A DNA stretch of 64,000 nucleotides from NCBI GenBank assembly GCA_963383645.1, contig OY726557.1, forward strand, positions 129,924,650 to 129,988,649, written 5' to 3'. Under the pieces are notes generated by a model. The model was not told the DNA's origin, made no database searches, and was given only the letters and a program-made list of their open reading frames with translations. This stretch comes from Muscardinus avellanarius. Lineage: Eukaryota > Chordata > Mammalia > Rodentia > Gliridae. The position numbers and the translations under genes were made by a program. Below, in pieces: positions 11,430 to 23,825 of the stretch; the stretch's first letter is position 1; every line of letters begins with the position of its first letter.

Positions 11430-11880
11430 TTTCTTCTTTGTTTTAATTGTCATTTGTATTTATATACTTGTATTGGTGTTTTGTAGTCTCACATGCTGTA
11501 GTTCTGAGTGGTAGGGACACACGTGCACCCAGCACTTGGTAAGTTCTCCTTCCCTCTCCTCTCCCCCCCTTTTCTAGACATGAAATTGAGATTGGCATTG
11601 GTATGTTCATGTATGTACATAACATCAATGGAAATGTTTCCTTCATTAATTCTTCCTCCTCCCACCCTGCCCTAGACCACCTCCATCACTCCACTGGGGT
11701 TTCTCCATTATATAAAGACCCTCATATATCCTGATTACTCCTAGCTTCTACATATGAGAAAAAAAATATATAACCTTTACTTCTAGTGACTGGCTAATCT
11801 CATTTAACATAATGTTCTCCAGGTCCATCCATAGAAAAGAAATTCTTAATGTGTTTTGTTCTCATGTTGTCTTGAAAGTA
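11430..11880 (-). mobile_element. L1 3' end, antisense
   Basis: It follows 34660-35090 closely: tagtctcacatgctgtag, agcacttggtaag, tgagattggcattgg, ccactggggtttctcc and gtgactggctaatctcat. No open frame remains. Confidence 0.65.
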
Positions 11881-12324
11881 ATGAGAGCCTGTATATGTAG
11901 GTCGACGGCCTACATAGATTGATGAAAGTTATTTTTATAGATATGAATAGATTAAAGTATTTGTGTTCACACACATGCTGATTTCCACACATGAAGACAA
12001 TGGTCCTTTGTGGCTGGTTTGGAAATTGTCCTGCTCCCGGTCTTGGTCCTGCTCCTGATCTTGCAAAATTCAGATTTGTATTAACTGTAGTGATCACAGA
12101 CGCTTAGACCACAGAGATGATGTAATGCAACAACTTTATTTTTATAGCTAGTAAGCCTGAGGCCCAGGGAGTGACTTGCTCATCGTCTGTGTGTTGCTCG
12201 CTTAGTGGGAGCTCCAAGCAAGAATTTGGATGTTTCTATGGGTTGAGCTGTCTCTTCCCAAAATTCATAGGCTGAAGTTCTAATCCCCAGCAACTCAGAA
12301 TGTGACCAAATTTGAAGACAGGCG

Positions 12325-12540
12325 CTTTTTTTTTTCCTTCTTTTTTTTGTACTGGGGATTAAATAAAGAGGCAGTCTATCTCTGAGTTATATCCCACCCT
12401 TATTTTTATTTTGTATTTCAAAACAGGGCTTTGCTGAGTTGTTAGGGGTCTCATTAAGTTGTTGAGGCTGGCATCAAACCTGTAATCCTCCTGTTTCAGA
12501 CTCCCAAGTACTGTGTCACAGGTGTGTGCCACTTCCAGCT
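12325..12540 (-). repeat. Antisense SINE inside the MaLR LTR
   Basis: T-rich head, gtactggggattaaa, caaaacagggctttgctgag and gtgtgtgccacttcc. Confidence 0.7.
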
Positions 12541-12687
12541 GAGACAGGGTCTTTCAAGAATGATAAAGTTAAAATGAGGATATTAGGATGGCCCCTAATC
12601 CAGTCTCACCAATGTTCTTATAAGAAGAGGATATCAGACACAGATAATACAGAAGGAAACTATAGGAAGAAGCTATCTGTGTATCAA

Positions 12688-12717
12688 AGAGATAGATAGA
12701 GATAGAGATAGAGATAG

Positions 12718-12780
<63 letters not shown>
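12688..12780 (+). repeat. (GATA)n then (GA)n microsatellite
   Basis: agatagagatagagatag and then about 26 ga units. Confidence 0.9.
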
Positions 12781-12783
<3 letters not shown>

Positions 12784-12903
12784 CAGAAGAAACCAGTCAT
12801 GATCTTGGGCTTCAAGCCTCCAGAGTCATGACGAAATAAACTTCTGTTGCTGAAGTCATCCAGTCTGTGGTAGATTGCTTTGGTGTCCCTGGCTGACTAG
12901 GAC

Positions 12904-14050
12904 AGGAGTCCTGATGGAAAGGCCCATGCTCCTGTCACCACTCCGTGGCCTCCCCAGGCCAGTGGGTTGAGGCTGTGAGGCCAGGACTTCCCGGCTGCTG
13001 CGGGAAGGGTGAGCCCGTGCTTGGCCACTGGGGCTGGCTCCTGACACCCTGGTACCTCTGTGGCCCTCTTGGAGAATCTTCTTGGAATGAATGTTATCTT
13101 AGGCTGTCTGTACAACTTGTAACATCACTCAGTGATTTCAATTTCATCTACAAGACTCAGAGATTGAATCAGTATAACTGGTATTTTGCAATTGATAATA
13201 GTGATGATGATGATGATTTAATTGGGACACAGTGACTATCAATAAATATTATGGACTTGTTTGTGTGTCTTAACTTCCTATTCTGATTATAGTCTCAGAG
13301 TGGGCAAAGAGTATATGGTAACATTCACTTTATAGTCTTGGCTCTTTTTTGTTTAATTTTTTTATTTTTGGCACTGGAAGCTGAACCTAGGGTCATTCTA
13401 CCTCCAGGCTAAACCACCAGTCCTATTTTATTTTTTACTTTGAAATAAGGTCTTACTAAGCTGCTGAGGCTGGCTTTGAACCTGTGATTCCCCTGTCTCA
13501 GCCTCTCGAGTACTGGGATTACAGGCTAGGCCCCCATGCCTGTCTGCTATTCTTTGCTTGTAATTAAAAAATCGTCATTAGATAATGAGAAAAAACATTA
13601 TCAGCAATAAGGCAAACAAGCAGTTTCCTTGCTCTGGCATCTGGAAGCACAGGTCACTGACTTGGGGCTCCTGGAGGCGCTCCCGGGGACTCCCCGTCGA
13701 CATACCGCCACCTGGTGGAGCTGGGCCTGCGGATCAGCTTCTCAGTCGCTGAGGCCCATGTCCTGACATATGTTTGTTCCTCATTCCTGCTGATTTTCCT
13801 GACAGCTGTCCAAATCCAGGGGCGAGCTCATGCAGGCTCAGGCCTCGGCAAAATATTGAAGGAGCCAACACTTTTCCTCGGGTTTCTCTTGCTTTCTGTA
13901 GCAATGAGGCTCACAACCTGTTGTTTCTCTGCTTTGGGAGTAAACCTTGAATTTCATACCCCAAATTAACATCTCTTTCTCTCCCCCAGATTTCTTTTAC
14001 TTTCACAGAACTCACAGTTTATGAATTGCATCTGAGAGTTCTCTTCTGTT
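12904..14050. other. No gene recognised apart from a SINE at 13355-13548
   Basis: Frames at 12945-13235 and 13715-13969 (plus) are short, with no domain, splice or start support. Confidence 0.45.
13355..13548 (-). repeat. Antisense B1/ID-type SINE
   Basis: tttggcactggaagctgaacc to gggattacaggctagg. Confidence 0.75.
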
Positions 14051-14054
14051 TGAT

Positions 14055-14113
14055 TTTTTCTTTTTTGATACTGGGAATTTAACCCAAGGACATTCTACCT
14101 CTAAGCTACCTTC

Positions 14114-14175
<62 letters not shown>

Positions 14176-15475
14176 AACTATGGGTTTGAACCCAGGGGCA
14201 TCCTACCTTTGAGATACTTTTTTTTTTTTACAGGTTTGGGGATGGAATCCAGGGGCATTTGACCTGTGAGCTCCACCCCCACCATAGTTTTTATTCTTTA
14301 TTTTGAAACAGGGTCTCACTAAGTTGTGGAGGGCCTCACTAAGTAGCTGAGGCTATCTGTGAACCACGATCCTCCTGTCTCAGCCTCCCAAATGCTGGGA
14401 TTACAAGCTTGTGCCACCACACTGGGTTCCTCTGAGCTACTTTTATTTTTTTAATTTTGAAATAGAGTCTTGATAGGTTGATGAGAGTCTCTCTACTTGC
14501 TGAGGCTGGCCTTGAACCTGCAATCCTTCTAGCTCAGCTTCCCAAATACAGGATTTACATGCCTTGGACCATTATGCCCAACTTATTTTTTTAAATTTAT
14601 TTATTTATTTTGTGGTATTGGAAATTAAGCCCAGGGCATTCTACCTCTAATCTATATTACCAACCCTATTTTTTATTTATTTTAAAACAGGATCTCACTA
14701 AATAGATCAATAACAGGGCCTCACTAAGTAGCTGAGGCCAGCCACAAACCTGTGATCCTCCTATGTCAGTCTCCCAAATACTGGGATTACAAGCATGTGC
14801 CACCATGCCAGCCTTATTTTTAAGTTTTTGAGACAAGGTCTTACTAATTTACTGAGATTCTTGCTTGAGTTGCCGAGGCTGGCTTCAAACCTGAGATCTT
14901 CCTTTTTCAGCCTCCTAAATATCAGATTGAACCCAGGTGCGCTCTACCTATGAGTAATACTTTCAGCTCTTTTTTAAAAAAAACTGGGTCTTACTAAATT
15001 GTTGAGGGTCTTGTTACATTACTAAGGGTCTTCCTACATTGCTAAGCTGGCCTTTGACCTGGATCCTCCTGTTTCAGCCTCATTAATACTAGGAGTATAG
15101 GCATAAGCCCCCATGCCTGGCTAAACTTTTGACTTTTGCTAATAACTTAAAATACAAACCTGTTGTTCAGCTGTGCAAGATATTTTTTTCTTCATAGTCT
15201 CATTCTATAAGTCTTTTTGTTTGTTTTGTGGTAGGGATTGAGCCGAGGGGTATTCTACCTCTGAGCTAAACCTTCAGCCCCCTTTATTTTCTGCTTTGAA
15301 ACAGAGTCTGATTAGGTTGCTGAGAGTCATGCTAAGTTGCTGAAGCTGAACCTTCGATCCTCCTGTCTCAGACTCCCAAATGCTAAGGTTACAGATGTGT
15401 GCCACTGCACCTGGTTTAATATCAGCCTCCCAAGTACTGGGATTACAGGCATGTGCCATCATCTCTGGCTAAACT
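14055..15475 (-). repeat. Pile-up of antisense SINEs
   Basis: At least six full or partial antisense copies lie head to tail or nested: 14060-14585 with a second copy at 14208-14440, 14600-14815, 14815-14950, 14950-15122, 15215-15420 and 15422-15475. (TTTC)17 at 14109-14176 sits in the first. Two copies share the end taaacttttgactttt, at 15123 and 15469. Confidence 0.65.
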
Positions 15476-15629
15476 TTTGACTTTTTGCTAACAGCTTAAA
15501 ATATGAATTTGTACAGCTGTACAGAATGTTTTCTTTCTTCATTTCCTCATTCTACAAACATTTTATGATTTTTAAATTTTCAATTATTTTACTTTTTAAA
15601 CTTTTTTTGTTAGAAGCAAAGGAATGAGC

Positions 15630-15820
15630 ACACACATTAGCCTAGGTCTCCACAAGGTCATGATCATTGCTCCACCTCCACATTCTATTCCGGTGGAAGG
15701 TCCTCGGGGGCAACACTAGTCATGGGGTTGTCATCTCCTGTGATGACAAGATCTTCTGGATTCTTCCCAAGGGGCAGCCGAGGCTCTTCTTGAACAGGCA
15801 TTAGTTTTTTCAGATCGAGG
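15630..15820 (-). pseudogene. Unidentified processed-pseudogene-like fragment
   Basis: The minus strand is open for about 44 codons (LDLKKLMPVQEEPRLPLGK, then DLVITGDDNPMTSV and APEDLPPE) to a TAG at about 15688. A short UTR-like stretch and A7 follow near 15601-15612. The acidic tail reads like a protein C-terminus. The MaLR LTR cuts its upstream side. Source gene not recognised. Confidence 0.35.
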
Positions 15821-15821
15821 T

Positions 15822-16145
15822 TGTTATAGTTAGATCTTGAATGTCCCCCAAAGGCCCATGCATTGGGTTTGGTTCCAACTCATGAAGATATTGGGAGGTG
15901 GTGTGGGAGGAGGGATGCTTGGGAGAAAGTTAGGTTATTGGGAAGTATGCTCTTGAAGGACCCCATTCATTTCTCCTCTTCTTTTTGTAGCCAGAATGAG
16001 GTGAGTAATTTTCTTCTCTGTGCAAACAGGTCTGAAGGCAATGGACGCAGTGACCATGGACTGAAATCATGAGCCAAAATAAACCTTTCTTCCAAGCTGG
16101 TTAACTAGGGTATTTTGTGACAGTGACAGAAGGCTAAATAATACA
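15822..16145 (+). repeat. MaLR (MST/THE1-like) LTR
   Basis: It starts tgttatagttagatcttgaatgtccccc and has gatattgggaggtgg and gagccaaaataaacc. It ends ggtattttgtgacagtgacagaaggctaaataataca. These are the hallmarks of class III MaLR solo LTRs. Confidence 0.65.
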
Positions 16146-16399
16146 TTTACCCATAGTGGTACGTTTTACTTTTTGTTTTTGATTTGATTTGCTTCTTCTT
16201 TAAATCATAGATTGCTTGTAAGCAGACAATGCACCATGAACATTCCTTTCTATTATCAAAAGCTTTTCAGTGTTGGGGATCACGCCATCAAACATCTAAG
16301 ATGCTAGCTCAGTTCTGTATGTAAAAACTTCTGCTGAGCCCTTCCCTGTGAACTTTCATAAGGCTTCTTCCTTTCTCCTTCTCCTTCTCTTTCTTCTTT

Positions 16400-16646
16400 T
16401 CCTTCTCCTTCTTCACACTAGGGATTGAACTCAGAAGCCTTCAATATACTCAGTCCTTTTTTATTTTTTGTTTTGTGTCAGGGTCTTGATAGCTGCTGAA
16501 AGTCTTGCAAAGTTGCGGAGGCTGGCCTTGAACCTGTGATCTGCCTATTTCAGTCTCTCAAATTCTGGAATTACAGACATGTGCCACTATGCCCAGCTTG
16601 GAGATTCTTCTTTTCCTGCAGCTTCTTATTTGCCTTTTCTCTTGCT

Positions 16647-16693
<47 letters not shown>

Positions 16694-16912
16694 CGCACGC
16701 ACGCGCGTGCACGCATGTGTGTGTGATTGAGCCTACGGGCATTTGACCTTGAAGCTACACCCCCAGTCCTTTTAATGTTTTTGTTTTAAAACAGGGTCTT
16801 GCTAGGTTGCTGAAAGCCTCACTACATTGCTGAGACTGTCCTCAAAACTGTAATCCTCCTTTCTCAGTCTACAAAGTACTGGGATCACAGCTGTGGGCCA
16901 CAATGCCCAGCT
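16400..16912 (-). repeat. Two antisense SINEs with a (TG)n(CG)n tail between
   Basis: Copy 1 runs 16415-16600. Copy 2 runs 16645-16912 and starts in (tg)18 plus gcgcgcgc and acgcacgcgcg (16650-16722), a possible Z-DNA-forming run. Confidence 0.7.
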
Positions 16913-17039
16913 TTCTCTTGCCTCTTTAGCTGTGTTTCCTGTTCCAGTTCCACCTACTCCTCCTTGTTAGTTCCTCAGGAACCTCTCCTAGGTGCCCCTC
17001 AGTGTCATCTTCCCCACACCCAAGGTGAACTTGTTTCCC

Positions 17040-18575
17040 TCTCAAACACTGCCTGTGGATTTCTGCAACCCCCACATACTTAGAGAATCACATGGGGCCA
17101 GAGTGAACCTCTGGAGTCTCTTCCTCCAGGTGCCCTTCGTATAGTCCTCAGTGCCCTCACCCCACGACCAAGAAAGGTCCTGAGAGCCACTGATGTTGCA
17201 ACCCTCCCAGATCTGCACTGGCTCTTCCTTGGTTGCAACAGTAGCCTGTGCAAAGGTCCTTTTCCGCTGCCTTGGAAGCTTCAGGAGTTCCCTGATCCAT
17301 GGGCTGGATGAAAGAGGTGGTGTTTGGAGGGCAGAGCACCACTTGGATATTGGGACGAGGATCATCAGTGAAAGGAAGATGTGAGGGAGCATTATCAACA
17401 ATAAGTAACATCTTGAAAGATACCTTATTCTCCAAACAGTACATCTCCATTTTCCTGGCACGGCGATTTGCAAAGGAATCTTGGAAGAGGAGCTGATCAC
17501 ACGATTCTTTACTGCTCCTGTGGCACCTGGCAGAGTGACGTGTTGACACATTTGAAGGCCCCGGGTTCTCACTGTGCCAGATCACAGACGGCTCCAGTTC
17601 TCAGCCTGCAACATCGCCCCCAAGAAAGACTGCTGTCCGTCCTGACATGCCTTGAAACCTGGCATGGACCAAAGTCCCTCAGGCATCAGCTTCCAAAGAC
17701 GTGGGTTTCCTGCACCTGGAAGATATGCTCTGGAAGAACTATTCCTCCACCACTGGCTTAGGTTGTTTCCAAAAATTCTTCAGCTGCCTTCACGTGAGAA
17801 CTTTCAGACACACCGCTCAGTTTCACGTTGCATAATGCATGATTCTTCAATCCTTCAAACCAAGTCCAGCTACCAGTGAACTCAACACTGTAGTGGGATC
17901 CAGTGTTTCCTTTCAGCCTCGCAAACACACTGCACTGGCTGTGACTGCCACGGTGCTGAAAGGGAAACACTTCTTTAGTCTTCAATCCAGATCATTAGAT
18001 GTTTCTGCTTATATGTTACAGACCTTTCTTTGCCTTCAAGGAGAGACCCTTCTGCCACTTTCTTCTTGTTCTTTCAGGTGGTAGCTGGGTAGGACGGGCC
18101 ACAACTAACTAGCAAGCAGTAACAATTGGGGCTGTTCCACCTTTGTAGTCCTTAGTCACTTAATTCTGCTGTCAGGACCGTGACACAACATGGCCTCCTC
18201 CTGCCAGTGTTAGCACTCACTGGGTTTTGTACATTGAAGGCACATAATGAACAAAGCAACGCAAGACTGAGTTAAGCACAAGAGAAAACGACACAATCAG
18301 AGCTGTGTCACACACAGGTAGATGAGGCCGCTACCAATGTAATTTGGTACACTGTTTTCAAGCTATATAAATACTTTAAGTTTTATTGGTTGCAGTGCTG
18401 GGTGGGGATGGAACCCAGGGCCTCATACATGCTGGGCGAGCACTCTACCACTGAGCTACACCCCAGCCCACTTTTAAAAATATGTAGACAGTATATTCTA
18501 ACATAAACGGCCAGTATTACAGTAGTTTAAAATCATTTCAAGTACTATGTATTGTTCATAACTCTATTTACTATA
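17040..18575 (-). pseudogene. Tigger (pogo-type) DNA transposon with decayed transposase
   Basis: The minus strand encodes MLLIVDNAPSHLPFTDD, then PPNTTSFIQPMDQG. These are the two Asp motifs of the pogo/Tigger DDE catalytic core. Upstream, LKNHALCNVKLSGVSESSHV and EAAEEF-type sequence fits the region after the DNA-binding domain, and IWHSENP fits the core start. The frame shifts several times. An ID element (18381-18469) lies in its 5' part. It could also be a TIGD-type domesticated copy, but the breaks argue against function. Confidence 0.75.
18381..18469 (-). repeat. ID element (free tRNA-Ala-derived SINE)
   Basis: The minus strand reads GGGCTGGGGTGTAGCTCAGT, then GGTAGAGTGCTCGCCCAGCA and a CCCTGGGTTCCATCCCCA box, then an A-rich tail. 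It keeps recognisable A and B box promoter parts. Unlike most copies here it is not fused to a B1-like part. Confidence 0.85.
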
Positions 18576-18579
18576 TGTT

Positions 18580-19219
18580 TTTTGTGTACTAGGGATTGAA
18601 CCCAGGTAATTCTACCTCTGAGCTACATCTCCAGCCCTTTTGATTTTTGTTTTAAAACAGAGTCTCGCTGGGTAGCTGAGAGTCTTGCTAAGTTGCTGAG
18701 GCTGGCCTTGAACCTGTGGTCCTCCTGTCTCAGCCTCCCAAGTACTGGGATTTCAGATACAGGCCATGATGCCCAACTGTATGTACTATACCTTTTTTTG
18801 TGTGTGTATGTATAGTCCTGAGGATAGAACCCTGAGGCATTCTACTTCTGAGCTATGCCTAGCCCTATTTTAGTTTTTATTTTGAAACAAGACATTAGCT
18901 GGGCGTGGTGGCACAGGCCTGTGATCCTAGTACTTGGGAGGCTGAGACAGGAGGATCTCAGGCTTGAAGCCAGCCTCAGAAATTTAGCAAGGCTCTCAGC
19001 AACTTAGTGAGGCCCTGATTCTAACTAAAAAAATAAATAAATAAAATAGGGCTGGGAAAGTAGTTTGGAAGTAGAATGACTCTAGGTTCAGTCCCCAATA
19101 CCAAAACTAACTAACTAACTAAATACAAACGGAGTTTCACTAAATAACTAAGGCTCATTTTGAACCTGCAATTCTATCTTAGCCTCTAAAGTACTGTGAA
19201 AATAGGCATGTACCAACAT

Positions 19220-19220
<1 letters not shown>
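18580..19220 (-). repeat. Antisense SINE (18580-18780) and another (18790-19220) split by a sense copy (18896-19110)
   Basis: The inner plus copy reads gctgggcgtggtggcacagg to (ctaa)n. The outer copy continues at 19125 with ggagtttcactaaat. Confidence 0.7.
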
Positions 19221-19580
<360 letters not shown>

Positions 19581-20609
19581 TTTTTATTGTTAAAATCTAT
19601 AAACTTTCATAGTATGCCACTAAATTCCTGACAACACAAAATAATTTTTCTGAAAAATTTCTTAACAGAACATCAGAGTATTGCAATACTTTATTAAGAG
19701 TATTGGCTTTCAATTAGTTACTGAGGTAACAATAGCATGCAGGCAGATTCGGTATACTGCATAACACTGCATAACACTCATACTTGATTTATTGACATTA
19801 CCTGGCAATTTATTGGACAAAGGTCAAACTTTTGTTTTTTATTAAGCTCATTTCACAGTACAAAGCTGTCATGAAAGATAATCTGTACAATTTGTTTCAA
19901 TAGCTGTTCAGACACAAAGTTATTTCAAACAGATAATTGGCAAACATAATTAATTACAAATTAGAATTAGACGATCCCAGTGCTTTAAAATGTTAATATA
20001 GCAGTAATTTACAGTTGCTCAATTATGGTTAATAAAATAAAGTCCAGAGTACACCTGGCAGTTACTACTGTAATCCCAGAAAGTCAGAATTCCTTGGATG
20101 CTAGAGTCTCCTGCTAGAATTTAGTAGGCACACACAGTTCAAAGGTTGTGTGCATACTCAAAGGCCATGATTTTCCAAGGAACTTCTATATTAAACATGC
20201 AAAACCACCACCAACAACAAATCCATTTGTACAGAAGAATGGCCTCCTCCCTTCCCTCCCCTTCCTCCCCCTGGGCTTTCCTAGCTAGTTTGATAGTAAA
20301 GTTGCAAGTCACTTCCACCACCACTACCAAGCTTACAGCATCTACCTTATAACTGGAGGTTTACATTTTTACACTTTGAGATTTAACCTCTCGAAAACAG
20401 AAATTAATTTAGTAAATTGTGGGAAGGAAGTGTAGATGTTAAAAAAATTAAAAAGAAAAATAAGAAAGCCAAGCCAACCCAATCACACACAAACACATTG
20501 ATCCCCACACTGTGCTCAATGCAAAGGACAGAGCCCAGGGGCCTTCCATTCCTCTAATAGAGTGTGCTTCCATGGGAAGAGGTTCCATTCACAGGAGGTG
20601 GTTTTCTTA

Positions 20610-20900
20610 AATTTTTAAAATTTATTTATTTTTAATAAATTTTATTGGTGCATTGTAGTCATACATCTTAATGTGATGGAAAATTTGTGATGATATACAT
20701 GCATACCTCACCCAATCAGCCCCTACTCAATCTCTAACCCCTTCCCTCCCCCTCCCTCCTTCCCACGCTTGACTTTGATATGTTTAAGTACATCATGTGC
20801 TTTAAAGAGTTGCCCTCTTCCCCCTCCCACCCCCTCAGATAGGTCACCTTAATTGCTCCTCTGTAGGATCCCTTCTTCATCTAGAGTTCCTCCTATTACC
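20610..20900 (-). mobile_element. L1 3' UTR fragment, antisense
   Basis: ttttattggtgcattgtagtcatacatc is the exact complement of an L1 3' tail. CCCTCC-rich sequence and gtacatcatgtgc follow, complementing the sense copy at 43500-43540. Confidence 0.6.
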
Positions 20901-21769
20901 CATTTCTCCCTAGTTTTTGCACATTAGGAAAAGCATCTGCTTTTTTTTATTATTTGTGACATTTCACTGTAAATGCCATAATTTCCTTCTCCCTTATGGC
21001 TGATCTCTGGAGACAATGGCGAGAGCAAATCAAAACCTACTATTGGATGAGGGAAAAGAGTGCTGACTGGACGCCAGTGTCCTCTGCATGCATGGTCAGA
21101 GCGGCAGTGCCCATTCTCACACTCAGGAACTTTGAGACCTGCTAGGACAGAGCAGTGGACAGCAGAGCTGACCAGGATGGGATCAGTGTGTGGCAGCTCA
21201 GTGCCACTCAGGAGTGGCCTGCCTTCCACAGGGGCCGCTGGACCAGCCTGACCTGCTCTGTGGGCTTCACCACAGTGGGGGCCACTGCACCCTGGCAGGG
21301 CCGGACGCGTGGACCTGAGCCTGGAAGCCCCATCAATGGGCCTCCCGCTCTTTCTTCTCAGGGCTGCTACACACAGAAGGATGGTTGCTTTTTGATAGTG
21401 AAGACAAATGAATACTGTGGGAAGTGGCCACTAGTACTCAGGAGCACTTATAAGGAAAATAACAGCAATAAAAAAAAACCCTCAAGGTACCTCTCTATCG
21501 CATATACTGCACAACAAATAAAACATTTTTGTGTTAAACTTTAGAAGATTTCCATTAAAACACACACCACACACACACAATACAGTGACAAAATAAAAGT
21601 GCCATATGAACACTGCAGGAAGGGTCCTAGTCACCCACATCAGCCTGGTACAGGTGCTCTAGCAGCCTGTGGCTAAGCGGGAGCTTGCTCTCCATTAGTG
21701 TCTCAGGCACAGGGGGCCACTCCAGCCACCTTGAGGTTAAACTGTGATGTACATTATGTCTACATGCGG

Positions 21770-21945
21770 ATACACTTCCGGGCTATACTCCCAAACCTAT
21801 TTGATACTTTATTTGGAAACAGGGTCTCACTAAGTTGCTGAGAGCCTCACTAAGTAGCTGAGGCTGGCTTCGAACTTGTGTAATTCTCCTGTCTCAGCCT
21901 CCCAAGCATGGGAATTACAAGCGTGTGCCACCATGCCCGGCTTGG
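21770..21945 (-). repeat. Partial antisense SINE
   Basis: ccgggctatactcccaaacc to ccaccatgcccggc. Confidence 0.75.
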
Positions 21946-22521
21946 ATATAGTATTTTAAATTAGGAGGCAAGCACATGGATAAAGACGTTACTCTACCAA
22001 ATATCAAGAGATGGTTGGGAGTAGAACAGTTAATAAAGGAAAAGAGCTACATTATCTATAGGAAGATAATATAACTGGCTTGTAGTTCTTAAAATTAAAA
22101 GAAACTGGTACAGAAAGGAAGTGCAATCCAAAAAATATTACTAAAACAATCCAAAGAGATTTTGTCATTGTCCAGCATTTCCCTAATGCAAGTCAGAATT
22201 CATAATGACTTGGCCAGTAATAAGGAGAATGCTAACTTCTGAAAAGGAAAGCCCTGGGCTTTCTGGGTAGGTGTTTGGCACCCAAAATTTCACTCAAGAC
22301 GAATGTTGTTTCTTAATATCAGACCAAAGTGCAAAGCAATATAGAAGCCAAGTTTTTTCTGACTGTTAATTTATTTCTGTAAAACAGACTGTATATTCCT
22401 CTTATATGAACAATTTATATTTGGAGCTTTAGGTTTTTTTCACTGATGAGGGTAGGAAATGGGCTTCTGTTCTACCTGAAATCGGTGAAGTGAAGGTATC
22501 CTTCTCCAAGTAGAGCTGGAA

Positions 22522-22671
22522 TCAGAGGTGAGAAATGTCGGCACTTGAAGAGTGAGGCTGCTGTGCATCTACCCGGCGTCTAGAACCAATCCCAGCTTCA
22601 TAACTGAGCTGTGAACGAACTCCCTTAGGCATCTGGTAGCTATGTTGCCAGTAGTTCAAGACTAGGAAACC
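22522..22671 (-). CDS. Possible terminal coding exon of a host gene (unidentified)
   Basis: The minus strand has a pyrimidine-rich tract and TTTCAG acceptor ending at 22672. Exactly 49 codons and a stop follow in phase 0 (GFLVLNYWQHSYQMPKG, then a basic, Ser-rich tail ending SSSADISHL). I do not recognise the protein. Possible 3' UTR follows down to AATAAA signals near 19838 (minus). No upstream exon was found in the window, so it may also be a chance frame. Confidence 0.3.
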   Translation of the reverse strand, partial: GFLVLNYWQHSYQMPKGVRSQLSYEAGIGSRRRVDAQQPHSSSADISHL

Positions 22672-22759
22672 CTGAAATGGGTAAAGTTGCAGACTGTTAT
22701 CTGGAGATGTAAGTTCTGAGAAAGTGTTGCCTTTTATTTTTATTTGAAAAATTCGGGGA

Positions 22760-22945
22760 AAACTAGGTGTGGTAGTGCATGCTTGCAATCCCAGTATTTG
22801 GGAGGCTGAGACAAGGAGGAGTGTAGGTTCGAGACCAGCCTCAGCAACCTAGTAGGACCCTGTTTTAGAACAAAAAATAAAAAAGGTTGAAGGTGTAGCT
22901 TGGAGGTAGACTGCCTTTAGGTTAACCCCCAGTGCCCACCTTTCC
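22760..22945 (+). repeat. Sense B1/ID-type SINE
   Basis: ctaggtgtggtagtgcatgc to ggtgtagcttggagg and taacccccagtgcc. It lies just upstream, in gene sense, of the possible exon. Confidence 0.75.
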
Positions 22946-23039
22946 CCTTCAAAAAAATTCAGGGAATACTTCCTTTTCTCTCTATCCCCTCTCCCCTTTT
23001 CTCTCTCCCTTTCTTCCCTTCTTCTACCAGGGCCTTGCA

Positions 23040-23215
23040 AATTTGAAGTTTCCAGCTTTTAATTGCCTTTTTACTCTATATAATGTCTCTGAATGTGCAA
23101 AAATCTTAAATTTTCATGAAGTTCTGTTTGTCTACTTCTTCTTGTGATGTCTGTGCCTTGGTGTCGTACCTGAGAAATCAGTATCAAGTCCAGTGTCCCC
23201 ATGCTTTGGCTTTTC
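23040..23215 (-). mobile_element. Old L1 fragment, antisense
   Basis: tttttactctatataatgtctctgaatgtgc, attttcatgaagttctg, cttggtgtcgtacctgag and aaatcagtatcaagtcc look like a common mammalian L1 tail, antisense. The degree of decay suggests an old copy. Confidence 0.45.
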
Positions 23216-23639
23216 ACAACTCTGTGTCCGGACACTCCCCTCGTTTGGGATTCATTTTCTTGTTTTCTGGCGATTCAGATTATTCCGGTGGAGTCTTACC
23301 CTCTCTTACCATGTTAAGACTCTGCTGTTGCTGCGGGAGGCGCAGCTTTGGCTGCCCACAAAACTGTCATTCTGGGACCACAGTGTTTTTGGTAGGGCTC
23401 TTTTCTGCTCTTTCCTTGACCACACTCAGCTGTTTGACTCCAGAAAATGCCAGTTGATTGCTGGCCAGTTTTTAACAATTTCCTGGTGCACTAAGTTCTC
23501 TACTAACTCATGCAATAAAATTGTGGCTCTTTTGAGGAAATCGTTTCTGAGGTCAGTGTTTGATATTTTTCCAAGAGCACTCCTCATAGTTGTCTTGTTC
23601 TGAGCTTCTGTCCTACAAAGTATACAGTTTAGCTTCTAT

Positions 23640-23825
23640 TTTTTTCCCTTGCAGTACTGGGGATTGACTGAACCCAGGGGTATCCCACCACTGATCTATA
23701 CCCCCGACCTGTTTAATTTTTTTTATTTTGAAACTGAGTCTCACTAAGTTGTCTAGGCCAGCTCTACCCTGATGACTTAGACTCCTAAGTACTGGGATCA
23801 CAGGTGTGTGCCACCATGACTAGTT
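23640..23825 (-). repeat. Antisense SINE
   Basis: cagtactggggattgactgaaccc to gtgtgtgccaccatgac. The left-part repeat unit is shortened. Confidence 0.7.

Larger units (their letters stand above)
12231..12903 (+). repeat. MaLR (MLT1-like) LTR split by a SINE and a microsatellite
   Basis: It has the diagnostic cccaaaattcataggctgaag, ctcagaatgtgacc, taatccagtctcacc, ttcttataag, and aataaacttctgttgc followed by gtctgtggta. An antisense SINE (12325-12540) and (GATA)n/(GA)n (12688-12780) lie inside. Confidence 0.65.
19600..22521 (-). other. Mostly single-copy sequence, possibly a 3' UTR
   Basis: AT-rich and low in repeats apart from an L1 tail (20610-20900) and a partial SINE (21770-21945). Minus-strand AATAAA occurs near 19690 and 19838. 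It would be the 3' UTR if the exon at 22522 is real. Otherwise it is ordinary intergenic DNA. Confidence 0.3.

Noticed and set aside
18381..18469. Possible tRNA-Ala gene
   Set aside because: It has A and B box-like parts, but the cloverleaf is not complete and an A-rich tail follows. It is an ID SINE.
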